From Sorex araneus (taxonomy: Eukaryota; Chordata; Mammalia; Eulipotyphla; Soricidae), in contig NC_073313.1 of the NCBI RefSeq assembly GCF_027595985.1, forward strand, positions 217,064,066 to 217,128,065: 64,000 nt of DNA, read 5' to 3'. A program made the translations under genes and the position numbers. A model generated the notes under the pieces. It was not told where the DNA came from, did not search any database, and was given only the letters and a program-made list of their open reading frames with translations. The stretch's first letter is position 1. Each line of letters begins with the position of its first letter. This document shows, piece by piece, positions 30,245 to 42,318 of this stretch.

Positions 30245-31774
30245 TGAGACAGTTAATTCTGTGTGCTCACCTGTAATGATACTCAGGTGCATTGCACATG
30301 CATAGGCAGAACCCTACGTCATTGAAAGTCCTTGAAAGCTGCGTTTTTGACATTTTGTGCTTGTTTTGAGTTCAGTTTGTTTAGTTGAATTTTTTTTTTT
30401 ACATCATGCAGGCTTACGTTTGGGAGTATTCAGAGGCTATATCTGGGATCAGCAATGGCACCTGGCCATGCTTGGGGGATTATAAGTGATGTCCAGAATC
30501 ACATTTGCATTGGCTACATGCAGACCAACCACCTTTATCCCCCTTTTAAAAATCCATCCCCATCATGCTGTTTCTCAGTAGATTACAATAGAGTATAAAC
30601 ATAATTTTTACATACAATGGAAACCAAAAAAAAATTGACTGTTTTGGTGGAGCCCATAGCTGGTGGAGGTGGGAGTTGGGGGTGCGACATAGGAGTCCTT
30701 TGTGACAGTGCTCTGGGCACCATTTGCTACTGAACCCAGGCCTTTTGCATGCAAACATAAACTCCAGTAAATTATTCAGCTATCTTTTTGGCCTCTGTGA
30801 TTTTATTTATTCTGGATTTTTTTTTATTACTACAGTTTAGAAAAAATTTATACTATGCCTTTATTTCTTTAAGCTTCACAACATTTCTGTTTTCATTTAT
30901 TTGCTGGAATTCTTGAGCAAAATATTGTTCCATCTCCTAGGCCAATTTGGTTATCATAGAATACATTCATACTAGAATAGTATGATAAATACTTAATTTT
31001 TTCTCTATCAGTTTTCAAAACAGTTGGGTTCTCGAGCAGTCTCAAAATTGGTTTCTTCATTTATATGCTCAAGACTTGATCCTGGCTGCTCAGGGATCAC
31101 TCCTGACAGTGCTAGGGTGGGGGTAAAAGGGGAACATAAGTGGTGCAGGTGATCCAAAGCAGGCATGACTGTGTGCAGAGCCTACCTACTGTATTACTTC
31201 TCCGACTTGCAATAAGTGTATTAGATTCCCCTTCCTGCTCCCCTCATATTCTCATGTACATATAGCTTTTTTTCCTTAATGTTTCAGTCATTTGCAATCA
31301 TTATTCTTTTGTTCAAATTATCTCTCTTAGCTGATGTGATTATTATTGGCTCTTGTGTGAAATGGCAGTTTTTAATTGAAATAATATTTCACCTTGGTAT
31401 ATATTGAGGTAATTGTCATCTTATCTCTAATACATATTTATAAAGGAATAATATTGCATATTGTATATAAGTTCTTGATAAGCTTTAAAATCACAATGAG
31501 CTACCCTTGAGACTGGTTTTCTGGGATGAAGTGATGGTAAAGAAAGTGCTGGCATGGATGAAAAACTATCATTACAGAGTAATTTTTATGTGAAACATTC
31601 ATATTGAAGCCTTTCTCTTCTAAAAATAGGGTTATATTTTCTATTTCTTAAGAACTCAATTATTCAGGGTGGAAATAGCTACTAAATCATTGCACTCCTG
31701 CATTTGTATTTGACTTACAGCGTTCTTTTTTACTTTGGAGCATGAAATTTGCTTTCTGGCTTAAAAAATTTCTT
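30245..31774. other. Intergenic, weak SINE relics only
   Basis: Old antisense SOR-like traces at about 30395-30545, 30640-30794 and 31060-31207 (the last with gctcagggatcactcctgac). No gene or other element is seen, in particular not in 31210-31774. Confidence 0.5.
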
Positions 31775-31942
31775 CCTTTTTTTTTTTTTCCCACCTACCT
31801 GGTGATGTTCAGGATTTACTCCTAGCTCTGCACTCGAATTACTTCTGCTGGTGCTTGGAGAATCATATGGGATGCTGGGGATAAAGCTAGGTCAGGTGCA
31901 TGCAAGGCAAGCTCCCTACTCACTGTACTATCTCTCTAGCCC
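31775..31942 (-). mobile_element. SOR-type SINE, diverged
   Basis: Poly(T), gatgttcaggatttactcct to gtactatctctctagccc; first of three same-orientation copies. Confidence 0.8.
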
Positions 31943-31957
31943 TAAATTATTTATTTA

Positions 31958-32111
31958 TTGGTTTGGGGGTCATACCTGATGATGCTCAGTGTTATTTCTG
32001 GCTCTGCACTCAGGAATCATTCCTGGTGATACTCAGGAAATCATATTATGTTGAGGATTGAACTCGGGTTAGCTGCTTGCCAGACAAGCACTGTACTATC
32101 TCTTTGCACCC
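31958..32111 (-). mobile_element. SOR-type SINE, diverged
   Basis: gggggtcatacctgatgatg to actgtactatctctttgcaccc; second of three. Confidence 0.75.
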
Positions 32112-32182
32112 TCCCCATTTTTTAAATATTGTTTTACATTTTTTATTTCTGCTGTTTCTCCACTGTTCACTTTCATTTATTT

Positions 32183-32346
32183 TGTTTTGTTTTTGGGGCC
32201 ACACCTGGCAGTGCTCAGGGCTCATCTCTGGCAGTGAACTCAGGGATCACTGCTGGCAATGTTCAGGGACCATATAGGGTGCTTGGGATCGAACCCAGGG
32301 TGGAAGTATGCAAGAAAAATGCCCACTATACGATGACTCTGGTCCC
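32183..32346 (-). mobile_element. SOR-type SINE, diverged
   Basis: ggggccacacctggcagtgc to cgatgactctggtccc; third of three. Confidence 0.8.
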
Positions 32347-32371
32347 ATTGAATTTTAAGTAAAATTTCACT

Positions 32372-32510
32372 GCCTGGAGCCATAGTACAGTGGGTAGGAT
32401 GCTTTCCTTGCACACGTGGCCAATCTGGGTTTGATTGCTGGCACCTGAAATGGTCCCTGAGTGTGATCCCTGATCGTAGGTCCTGACCACCTCTAGATGG
32501 TACCAAACCT
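32372..32510 (+). mobile_element. SOR-type SINE, diverged
   Basis: Sense copy tgcctggagccatagtacag to cctgatcgtaggtcctga, with a shortened tail. Confidence 0.65.
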
Positions 32511-32544
32511 TCCTAACTCCCTCCCCAAATTTTACCTTTTTAAA

Positions 32545-32700
32545 AATTTTTTTAAAATTTATTTTATTTTTGGCTTACAATATTCTTAATAATGGTTTCT
32601 CATGGACATCATTCCAACAGCATACCCATCACCAGTGTATTCACCTCCCTTCCCCAAGAGATATTATTGCATCCATCACAAAGTTTATTTTTAAAAATAC
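32545..32700 (-). mobile_element. L1-like 3' end, second 3' UTR type, antisense
   Basis: ttacaatattcttaataatg, cattccaacagcatacccatc; decayed relative to the 22410 and 37545 copies. Confidence 0.45.
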
Positions 32701-32971
32701 AGGAACCATATAAATGATCAAAACATTTCAAACAATCATGTTTATTATATCAGAATTTAAAAAATGTAAAAATAGAGCCAGGAAAATCACAGGATGCAAA
32801 GCATATACAGTTAGAAAAGTTATCATTAACCAAGCTGCATTCAAGTTTGGAATAACCAATTACACTTAATAGCATAAAACTGTAGTCATACCAAGTTGTT
32901 AACAAAAAGTATAAGATAAGGAACAAAATATCCTATAATACACAGCAAAATAAAAAGATGTCCTTATAATA

Positions 32972-34051
32972 TACAAGACACTAGTAGAATTGTATAAGAA
33001 CAAAACTTCCAAACCCATCAAAAAAAGGGGAGAAGAAATGAACAAAAGTTTCCTCAAAAAAAAAAAATGGCAAAAGGCGCATGAAAAAATGCTCCACATT
33101 GCTAGTCATCAGGGAGATACAAATCAAAACAACAATGAGATATCATCTCACACCACAGAGACTGGCACACATTCAAAAGAACAAAAGCAACCAGTACTGG
33201 CATGGATGTGGGGAAAAAGGGATGCTCTTTCACTCTTGGTGGGAATGCCGACTTGTCCGGCCTTTCTGGAAAACAATATGGACAGTTCTTCAAAAACTAA
33301 AAATTGAGCTTCCATATGACCCCGTAATACCACTTCTGGGAATATATCCCGAGGATGCAAAAATACACAGTAGAAATGACATCTGTACCTATATATTCAT
33401 TGCAGCACTGTTCACAATAGCCAAAATCTGGAAACAACCCAAGTGCCCTAAAACAGGTGGCTGGTTAAAAAAATTTTGTTATATCTACACAATGGAATAC
33501 TATGCAACTGTTAGGAGAGATGAAGTCATGAAATTTGCTTATAAATGGATAGACATGGAGAGTATCATGCTAAGTGCAGTGAGTCAGGGAGAGAGGGACA
33601 GACATAGAAGGACTGTACTCATTTGTGGTGTATAGAACAGCATTACATGAGGCTGACACCCAAGGACAGTAGATACAAGGGCCAGGAGGATTGCCCCATA
33701 GCTGGAAGCCTGCTTCATGAGCGAAGGGGAGAAGGCAGATGGAATAGAGAAGGGATCACTAAGAAAATGATGGCTGGAGGAATCAGTCAGGATGGGAGAT
33801 GCATGCCGAAAGTGGACCAAACATGATGGCCTCTCAGTGTCTTTGTTGCAAGCCATAATGCCCAAAAGTAGAGAGAGAGTATGGTGAATATTGTCTGTCA
33901 TGGAGGCAGGGGGAGGGCGGGAAAGTGGGGGTATACTGGGGACATTGGTGTTGGGGAATGTGCACTAGTGGAGGGATGGGTGTTTGATCATTGTGAGATT
34001 ATAACCCAAACATGAAAGCTTGTAATTATGTCACGGTGATTCAATAAAATA
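32972..34051 (+). mobile_element. L1: ORF2 3' part and 3' UTR, 5'-truncated
   Basis: ORF2 C-terminal frame open over 33081-33635 except the end: GYGEKG-like region ([16 protein letters not shown]), the conserved [35 protein letters not shown]. The 3' UTR follows (agggccaggaggattgcccc, gtgcactagtggagggatgg, ggtgattcaataaaat). Similar flanks (agatgtccttata at 32956; aggtgcccttata at 34055) look like a diverged target duplication. Confidence 0.92.
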
Positions 34052-34128
34052 AAAAAGGTGCCCTTATAGAATAATAACTAAAAATTATGTTTTTAAATGA
34101 TGGTTTGCATATGGCGAAATAAGAACTA

Positions 34129-34270
34129 GAGCTGGAGAGATAGTACAGGGGAAAGGTATGTGCCCTGCACTTAGTCAACCCTTTTTGAACCCTGGCATCA
34201 CACATACCATTGAGCACTGCCATAAGTGATCCCTTAGCACCACTGGCCATGGCTTCTTCCCCTCTCCCAA
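34129..34270 (+). mobile_element. SOR-type SINE, old
   Basis: gagctggagagatagtacag to gcaccactggccatggc. Confidence 0.65.
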
Positions 34271-34957
34271 ATGTCACAATACCAAAAATTTTTTAAAAAA
34301 GAAAAAGAATTCAAAAATGGAGAAAATTAGAATAAGTGCAAAAACATAACTGCCGTATAGGAGAAAGAATACAAGTAAAGGAATGCTTCAGAAATGAGAA
34401 AAGATGCACAGGATTTGTGAGAAAGTGACAATTTGGGGGACAATACAGAAGAAAACAAAGAATACCTCTGAGAAAATTATTTGAAGCTACATATTGAATC
34501 GCTCGTGCCTGGGAATAATATCCCAGATACATACTTTTTGTTTGGCTATCTGGACAAATACAGTAACGGAGGTGGGATGTAGGGATATTGGAGAACCTGC
34601 GTTACAAGGCAGGAGATTGAGGTTATATTTTACAGCAACACCTCACCATATGCCATCGCAACAGCAAATGGTTTGTGATCTCTGGTGTCTCAACCAAGTA
34701 TATGATCTCTGGTACACTGAAACCATGTGTGCGGAAACAGTACAGCTGGTGTGTCATCCCAGCAAGCACCACAACTAAGTATTAACACCACAGCCAAATG
34801 TGCAAACCCCATGGAGCCCTACTACCAGAGCAAAGAGGTATGTGACATCTTTGGTCATTGCAGCAACTGTAAAGGAAAGGGAAAGGGTATTAAAAATAGC
34901 AAAGGACTTAAAAGAGCAAGTCTTAAACAGCACTGTGCCAGAAGAAGCTAGCACCTT
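34271..34957. other. Intergenic, nothing recognised
   Basis: No repeat I can name. Short open stretches at 34494-34778 and 34727-34951 have no recognisable product. Confidence 0.5.
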
Positions 34958-34976
34958 AAAAAATATGGGAAAGTAA

Positions 34977-35398
34977 GATTATTAAAGATAAGTACTGGGA
35001 GGATTACTCCACAGCTTAGAAGCTGGCCTCACATACTCAGGGAAAAGGCAGTTCAGTTAGAGAAGGGATCACCAAGTAAGTGGTGCTAGGAGGATCTGCT
35101 CAGGATGGGAGACGCACCCTGAAAGCAGACTATAGACCGAACACGATGGCCACTCGATACCTCTATTGCAAACCACAACACCCAAAAGGAGAGAGAGCAA
35201 AAGGGAATACCCTGCCACAGAGGAGGGGTGGGGGGAGGGGGAGTGAGGTGGGGATGGTGGGAGGGATGCTGGGACCATTGGTCGTGGAAAATGGGCACTG
35301 GTGGAGGGATGGATACTTGACCATTGTATGACAAATGTAAGCACGGAAGTTTGTAAGTCTGTAACTGTACCTCAAGGTGATTCACTAATAAAAAAGAA
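34977..35398 (+). mobile_element. L1 3' UTR, 5'-truncated, with target duplication
   Basis: Shrew L1 3' UTR (gtactgggaggattactcca, aaagcagactatagaccgaa, gggcactggtggagggatgg, ggtgattcactaataaaaa). Flanks ATGGGAAAGT at 34965 and ACGGGAAAGT at 35408 support a slightly diverged duplication. Confidence 0.92.
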
Positions 35399-35601
35399 AA
35401 AAAATATTACGGGAAAGTGAATCAAAAGATTTTATATCTAACAAAATTGATGTTTCTTTTTAAGTAAAAATAACACTGCTCGGAAGTTCCAGCATGGGAG
35501 AATTTAGGAGATTGTCGCTTATATTCTTCCTGAGGGGTGGAAATGTACTCAGACAAGCTAACTAGTTCACAAAGTTCAAAGTGAGCATTAAATTTGATAT
35601 C

Positions 35602-35780
35602 AGGGCTGGAGCAATAGCACAGCGGGTAGGGCATTTCCCTTGCACGAAGCCGACCCGAGTTCGATTCCCAGCATCCCATATGGTCCCCTGAGCACCACCA
35701 GGGGTGATTCCTGAGTGCAGAGCCAGGAGTTAACCCCTGTGCATCACCGGGTGTGACCCAAAAAGGGGGGAAAAAAGAGT
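35602..35780 (+). mobile_element. SOR-type SINE
   Basis: Near-consensus: agggctggagcaatagcaca to caccgggtgtgacccaaaa. Confidence 0.93.
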
Positions 35781-36660
35781 TCAATAACAAAAGTCAAATC
35801 AAGGCAACCCTCTGGTCCAAGTTTGTGTTTTGTTCACCTTTCCTAACTTGGTGTACCACAACTAAGTGGATAAACCCAGATATAACAACAAAAGCAAATG
35901 AAAGAGGAAAAAACTGAACTAGAATTTTGTTGTATTTTTAAAAATGTTTGTTCTCCTTGCATTCTTTTGTTAGAATTTATTTTTGAAGAACTTGTATTTG
36001 ATGTATAGCATTTCTCACATTCAGGATTTGTTTGCTCTTGTTCAGTCTGCCTGTTGTTTTATGTTATATATTTTATAAGTTGACAGAAACTTGATCAAAT
36101 TTAGGTTTGATTTTTTGGCAAGACTATAGCTAATGCTTGGAAAAAAAAACAAAGAATCATTGCTTTTATGGAAGTTTAAAAAGTGTAGTGTACTAGTTTT
36201 ATTATATTTAATCACATTTCTATAAAAACATTTTCCCTTTGCTTGTATTTTATTTACAAATAATATAGTTAATGTGGAAATAGCAGATTGTGCTCCTATT
36301 GGTTTTTAAATTAATGTTTTCCTATCAGCCTTTGGAAGTGACTAGTAAATTAATTTTATCTCATTATGTCCTGGAATTAAGTAGAGGTGATGGTTTAGGG
36401 CACCTACTAAGCTTTGATGCCTAGATCATACATCTTTGGAGCTATGCGTGCTCAACTTAGTTTCTGAGTTCTTTCAACTTGACCCCTGTAGTCTTTGATA
36501 GTTCCTTCACTGACTGCAGTGATGGTCTGTGGTGTCTTGTTGCAGTTTTTGCCCCATACCTAAAATTAGTCATTTCTAAAACAAACTTTGAGAAAGTAAT
36601 GTCAATACCATCTTTTACTTGGAATTGCTCATTTTTGTTATCAATTTTTAAATTTAATCA
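35781..36660. other. Intergenic, AT-rich, nothing recognised
   Basis: No repeat or gene signal seen. Confidence 0.5.
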
Positions 36661-36664
36661 AGCA

Positions 36665-37020
36665 CTTTATGAGTGGCTGTCTTCACTGGGGCGCCTCGGA
36701 GGGGGTGGGTTGAGTTTCCCTCCCCGCCCTGAGCAGAGCCCCCGAAGCCGAAGACCTCTGGAATCCAGCCACAGCCATGCTCAAGGCCCTTTCCACAAGT
36801 TCGGACGAGCCTCACACATGAAGAAACTGGCAGAGGAACCCAGGTATGCGGGACCCGGGGCTGAGATCTCCAAGCCTGCTCGAATTGGGACTGGGTTTCT
36901 TCCTCCCAGATCCCCCATTTTCCAGTAGCTAGACGTGACACCCAGAAACTGTCCCCGGTGCTGTGTAATCCCATCAACGGCCAACATCCAGAAGACTATA
37001 AAACCAAGCTCCCAGAAGCC
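36665..37020 (+). repeat. Unclassified GC-rich repeat, sense copy of the 21622/37830 family
   Basis: The block cagccacagccatgctcaag ... cgagcctcacacatgaa is the reverse complement of 37943-38000 with changes. The element ends with agactataaaaccaagctc at 36993, just before the RTE-tailed SINE. Its GC content is far above its surroundings. Confidence 0.5.
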
Positions 37021-37310
37021 TAGACATCTTATAGCCTAGTTCTCCCTCCTGGAGAACCTGACAAGCTACTGAGAGTTTCCTGCTCACATCGGAGAGCCTG
37101 GAAAATTCCCTGTGGCGTATTCATATGCCAAAACCAGTAACAGTGATGGGTCTCATTCCCAGGACCCTGAAAGAGCCTCCAATGTGGCACCGTTGGGAAG
37201 GACGTGTAAAGAGAGACTGCTAAAATCTTAGGGCTAGGATGAATGGAGACAATACTGAGACTGTTCGAGAAAATTGATGATCAACGGGATGATGATAATA
37301 ATGATGATCA
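37021..37310 (+). mobile_element. RTE-tailed SINE, extended type
   Basis: ctggagaacctgacaagcta, gtggcgtattcatatgcc, ccctgaaagagcctccaatg, ggaaggacgtgtaaagagag, RTE tail gatgaatggagacaatactg to caacgggatgatg, ending in GATGAT/AATGAT repeats. Confidence 0.85.
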
Positions 37311-37514
37311 CTTTATGAGTCCATGCTTATAATTTCAAATTTTGTGCTACAGTTTTTTAAAAGAGGGTTTTCTATTTTATAATGCCTTGCATTCTATTTT
37401 TAAAGGTGTGGGTAATGTAAAGTATCAGAATACCATCTGGGAGAAAATATTTGCCCACTGTTAATCTGATACATGGTTTATCAGATTGGTAGAACTTTCT
37501 TTTTTAAAAATCTT

Positions 37515-38195
37515 CTTTTAGTTTATAAGTTAGTTTACTATATTTGATTACATTTAATATTCAAACACCAATCCCACCACCAAATTCGGGCTGTTTTCAT
37601 CCCAAGTCCAAATTTCTGTCCCAAAACACAACCAAAAGAATATATTTTGTATTGTCTGTTAGGCAGAGCTGTTGAACATGCTTACAAAAAAGTGTTCATA
37701 TAGGAAACAGTGTGAAGATTGTTCTATTTTGGCAGGAGCCATTAAGACATTCTATAGGATATCACTAATGTTGTTAAAGTTTGGGTGATGTGAGCTTTGG
37801 TATGTATATCTGAAAATATGTATATATATACATATATATATTTCCCTCTATGATTTGTTGCCTACTGTCTGAATCCCATCAAATGGTGTAATCATGGAGA
37901 ATGGGTAGGGAGTGTCTTATGATGTGTTCAGGAATATGTTCACTCATATGTGAGGCTCGGCCTGAGCGTGTGGGAAACTGCCTTGAGCATGGTGGTTGTT
38001 GTGTTGTGGAGATCGGCTGCCGGGGCTGGGTCCCTTGGGGTGGGGAGGGCTCTCACCTGCCCTCCTCTGGGGGATACCGAGTGAAGCAGCCTGACGCAGA
38101 GTCCAGTGGTATGGCTATGGGGGCCTCGTTATGCTCCCTTCCGGGAGAAGCAGCCATGTGATCTGGATGGTGGCCGATGCCGAGATTATCTGGTC
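37515..38195 (-). mobile_element. L1-like 3' end plus GC-rich repeat, antisense
   Basis: Starts with the second-type 3' end (acatttaatattcaaacacc, aatcccaccacca), continues through an AT-rich middle with TA repeats (37819-37843) and ends in the GC-rich segment 37940-38170. The continuity suggests 21622 and 36665 are pieces of the same long element. Confidence 0.5.
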
Positions 38196-38414
38196 TAACT
38201 TTCTAAGAACAAAACATCCAATGCTTTCAAAAGATGGGGTAAAGAGAACAGAAACTTAAAGAAGACATATCAATGGCCAAAAGATACATGAAAAATTAGG
38301 GAAATGCAAATCAAATTACTAATTACTAATTAGGGAAATGCAAATCAAAACAACATTGAGATGTCATCTCACACCAGAGAGCCTGGCACATGTCAAAAAT
38401 AACTAAAATAACCA

Positions 38415-38600
38415 CTGGGGGCAGGAAAAGTAGTACAGCAGCATAGTACAGAGGGTAGGGTACTCTGCAGACCCAGGTTCAATTTCTGGTACCTCTTACG
38501 GTACTCTGGGCTCTGCTAGGAGTGACGCCTGAGGACAGAACTCAGGAGAAAGCCCTGAATACCCCTGGGTGTTGCTCCCCACCAAACAACAGCAACAAAA
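38415..38600 (+). mobile_element. SOR-type SINE nested in L1, diverged
   Basis: gggggcaggaaaagtagtac, acccaggttcaatttctgg to cccctgggtgttgctccccacc. Confidence 0.7.
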
Positions 38601-38740
38601 TTGAGCAGTGCTGGCAGGATATGGGGAAAGGGCTCCTCATTCACTGCTGGTGGAAATGTTGACTCAGCCTTTTTGGAAAACAATATGGATACTCCAACTA
38701 GGAATTGATTTTTCATATAACTCAACAGCTCCACTTTTTT

Positions 38741-38970
38741 TAAAAAAAGTTTTATTTTCTTTTTCTTTTTTGAATGGTTTATTCTTTATTTTTATTTATT
38801 TATTTAACTTTTTGGGTCACAAGTGGCAATGCACAGGGTTACTCCTAACTTTGCACTTAGGAGTTACTCCTGGTGGTGCTCAGGGGACCATATGGGATGC
38901 TGGGAATCGAATCCAGGTTGGCCGCATGCAAGGCAAATGCCCTGCCCGCTGTGCCATCACTCCAGCCCCC
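38741..38970 (-). mobile_element. SOR-type SINE nested in L1, target duplication
   Basis: Flanked by CAACAGCTCCACTTTTT (38723-38739) and CAACAGTTCCACTTTTT (38971-38987). A long T-rich tail (38741-38812) precedes the body. Confidence 0.93.
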
Positions 38971-39699
38971 CAACAGTTCCACTTTTTGACATTTACCTCA
39001 AGGACCCCAAAACACTTTCATAAAGACTTTTGCCCTCTTATGTTCATTGCAGCAATATTCACAATAGCTAAAATTTGGAAGCTACCCAAGTGTCTTAAGA
39101 AAGATGACTGGATAAAGAAACTATTATACACAATGGAATACTTCTCAACTATATATAAAAAAAGATGAAATCACACAATTTGCTCCTATTTAGGTGGATC
39201 TGGAGGTCATCATTCTGAGTGAAGTGAGGAAAGGGATAGACACACAATGATCTCTCTCATAGGCAGGATATAAAGCAACATATGAGAATAACATGCCCAA
39301 AGGTTTCAGAAGCTGAAAACTTGAGAACTGGTCTTCAATAGGAAGCTTAGCATGGGAAAGGAGTGAAGGTTATGGAATTGGGATAGGACAAGGAGGAAAC
39401 TCATGGAAGTGGAGGGAAGTGGCCAGTCTGGAGCAGGAGGGGATGCTGGAAGGTGATTAAGTTATTCATGACGCTATAAGTATTGTAATCTATAGTCCTA
39501 AAAGGAGAGGAAAAAAACTATCCGAGCCTGGGGGGTGGGGTGAGTGGAAGGAAAATTGGGGACATTGGTAGAGAGAATTGGACACTAGTGAAGGGATTGG
39601 TGTTGGAACATTGTATGCCTGAAATTCAACCACAAATAACTTTGTAAATTATGGTGTCTCAAAATTTTTCAAAAAAAAAAATTAAAAACAAAAAGACCC

Positions 39700-40110
39700 G
39701 CCATCTGTTCACTTAGTGTTGGTGAAACTGGGTGATCATATGCCAAAGAATAAAATGTAACCATTATCTCCTACCAAGTATAAACCACTCAAAATAGTTA
39801 AATACTTAAATATAAGTTCTGAAAAAAATATAAGTTCTGAAACTATAAAACTACTAAACTAAAACATAGGGAAAAAACTTCTTGACCCTGATCTTGGCAA
39901 TGTTATTTTAACCATGAAATCAAAGTTCTGGTAATAGAAATAAAAATAGACTAGTGAGATTGTATCAAACTAAAGGCTTCTACACAGCAAAGGACATAGA
40001 GAACAAAATAAAAGGGCAATCTGTGAAGTGAGAGAAAATATTTTTAAATCATATTTGTTAAGGAGTTAATATCAAAGTAAGGAATTCACACAATTCATAT
40101 AAAAATAACA
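39700..40110 (+). mobile_element. L1 ORF2 internal fragment
   Basis: Typical L1 ORF2 region upstream of the C-terminus: cttcttgaccctgatcttgg, aaaaatagactagtgagatt, gcttctacacagcaaaggac, gtgagagaaaatattttta, gttaatatcaaagtaaggaa. In element order it lies 5' of what is found at 38205, so it is a separate copy. Confidence 0.75.
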
Positions 40111-40111
40111 C

Positions 40112-40290
40112 CCTGGGGCCAGATAATACAGCGGCCATGGTGCTTGCCTTGCACGCTGAAGACCCAGGTTTGATTGATCACCAGTATCCCATATGGTCCC
40201 CCAAACACTGCTAGGACTGATCTCTGAACACAGAACCAGGAGTAAACCCTCAGCACCTTGAAGTATGTCCTAAAACAAAACAAAACTAAA
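40112..40290 (+). mobile_element. SOR-type SINE
   Basis: ctggggccagataatacagc to agtatgtcctaaaacaaaac; inserted at the end of the L1 fragment. Confidence 0.82.
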
Positions 40291-40347
40291 AGGAGGAGGG
40301 TGGAAAGGAACCCACCCAAATAATCTGATCTTAATGCGCAGAGAAGC

Positions 40348-40745
<398 letters not shown>

Positions 40746-40769
40746 AGAAAAGCTTTCTGTTTTAATTTT

Positions 40770-40936
40770 TCTTTTTAAACTACTTCTAGCACTGATGCCC
40801 AGGGCTTGCTCCTGATTCTGTTGCGCCTGCCAGGGTCTGAATGACCTTATGTGATGCTAGGAATCATGTGATTCCAGGGATCGCACCAGATTTGTTGTTT
40901 GTAAGGCAAGCATGTTACCAGTTGTAGTGTCCAGTT
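40770..40936 (-). mobile_element. SOR-type SINE, old
   Basis: actacttctagcactgatgc to gtagtgtccagttc, with a short internal duplication near aatcatgtgattcc. Confidence 0.55.
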
Positions 40937-41199
40937 CTACTAAACATTTCTTAGAAGAAGAGGTATATGTGGTCTGCAGAAATATTAAAATGTGTGTACA
41001 TCTCTAACATGTTATAGATGTTATAACGTTAGTCAAAATCACAAAGGAATCTCAGAACTGAGCAGCTCACTGCAGAGATGTCTCCATACCCCAATTATTT
41101 AAAATTTTAGAATTTCAGGAGTGTGCAGCTGTTTTTGCAGCAGTGCATACTATTTTTTTTTGCATTTTTGTTTAATGACTCAGAGATAGGCCCTTACAG

Positions 41200-41400
41200 A
41201 TGCCTCATACTATTCATAACAAGCAATACAAAATAAATGATCTAGCATCCGTCTGTGGGGCCAGCTTGAGTAGTGGTGGGAAAGTTCAAAATAATGGTGA
41301 AAGGTGTAATGGTGGTGGGATTGGCATTGAAATATTAAATGTAATCAATTATTTTGAGCAACCTTGTGAAAATAAAATTTAAAAAATTTTAAAAAGTAAA
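41200..41400 (+). mobile_element. L1-like 3' end, second 3' UTR type
   Basis: aggtgtaatggtggtgggat, ttggcattgaaatattaaat, then an A-rich end with aataaaat. Confidence 0.6.
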
Positions 41401-41499
41401 TTAATTTTTAATACATATTTGTTCTCTTTCAAAAGCATGTGAATAAACAGGGGGACTAGGACAAATGTGTGCTTTCCAATACTTCAAATTGCCAGAATT

Positions 41500-41679
41500 T
41501 AAAATAAACATTTCCCATTAAAATTTTGTGTGGGTGGGTGGTGGGGAGGGTAGTTTGCCTTATTGTTGGAGGGAGGGTCATATTGGTCGTGGGATTGGTG
41601 TAGGAATACTGAATACCTGAAACAATTGTATTATGAACAACTTTGTAAATCATAATGTTTATGTAAAGTTTCAAACAGA
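41500..41679 (+). mobile_element. L1-like 3' end, second 3' UTR type
   Basis: gggtcatattggtcgtggga, aggaatactgaatacctgaa, acaactttgtaaatcataat; ends in an A-rich tail that the SINE at 41696 has split. Confidence 0.65.
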
Positions 41680-41695
41680 AAAATAAATGAGCTTT

Positions 41696-41874
41696 TTTTT
41701 TTTTTTTTTGCTTTTTGGGTCACACCTGGCGATGCACAGGGGTTACTCCTGGCTCTGCACTCAGGAATTACCCCTGGCGGTGCTCAGGGGACCATATGGG
41801 ATGCTGGGAATCAAACCCGGGTTGGCCACATGCAAGGCAAACGCCCTACCCGCTGTGCTATTGCTCCAGCCCCC
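41696..41874 (-). mobile_element. SOR-type SINE, young, perfect target duplication
   Basis: Flanked by AAAATAAATGAGCTTT (41680-41695 and 41875-41890). Essentially consensus. Confidence 0.97.
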
Positions 41875-41911
41875 AAAATAAATGAGCTTTGACTTAAACT
41901 TTTTTTTTTCA

Positions 41912-42018
41912 GGGCCGAGAGATAGTACAGTAGGTATGGTGCTTGCCTTGCCAGGAGTGATCTCTGAGCATAAAGTTAAGAGTAACCACTGAGCATCGCC
42001 AGGTGTGGAACCTGCCTC
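41912..42018 (+). mobile_element. SOR-type SINE, internally deleted
   Basis: Head gggccgagagatagtacagt joins directly to ccaggagtgatctctgagc; about 60 central bases are lost. Confidence 0.75.
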
Positions 42019-42040
42019 CATCAATAAAGTGCTTTTTTTC

Positions 42041-42318
42041 TTTTTTTTTTTTTGAAGTAAATAGATTTTATTCAGAGGTTTCTGAGGGAGGGAGGAAGGG
42101 ATAAGTGGGAGAAAGAATAGTAAGAATAACGCACTCAAGAGAGAACTCGGGCTTCTCCAAGGGTGGAGGAAGCTCTACACACATCCTAGCACTGGATACG
42201 AGAGCATGAAAGTACACATCTCAAGGGAGGAGATGCGGGCGACACATGTGCTTGGGCGCCACATGTGCTTGGCCACGTGGGCACAAGCAGCACATGGGCT
42301 CAGGCAGCATATGCGCCT
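42041..42318 (-). mobile_element. L1-mobilised retrocopy of an LTR transcript (R region only)
   Basis: On the minus strand this 265-base body, followed by a 13-base poly(A), is colinear with 57132-57397 of the LTR at 56720. It starts about 29 bases after the first T of that LTR's TATAAAAG and ends about 14 bases after its AATAAA. Flanking 15-base repeats differ at one position (AAAGTGCTTTTTTTC at 42026-42040, AAAGTGTTTTTTTTC at 42319-42333). The right junction TTTC/AAAG fits L1 endonuclease preference for an antisense insertion. No U3 and no internal viral sequence is present. It has no coding capacity. Confidence 0.85.

Larger units (their letters stand above)
38205..39690 (+). mobile_element. 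L1: ORF2 C-terminal part and 3' UTR, split by two SINEs
   Basis: gaagacatatcaatggccaa, gatgtcatctcacaccagag, the ORF2 tail ([17 protein letters not shown]), then gacattggtagagagaattgg, attggtgttggaacattgta and an A-rich end. SINEs at 38415 and 38741 interrupt it. A 23-base segment (ttagggaaatgcaaatcaaa region, 38297-38350) is duplicated. Confidence 0.88.

Noticed and set aside
33081-33635. 184-codon open frame as a gene
   Set aside because: It is the C-terminal end of a 5'-truncated L1 ORF2 with no start or upstream domains.
36479-36928. 149-codon open frame
   Set aside because: Runs from unique sequence into the GC-rich repeat; no recognisable product, no splice context.
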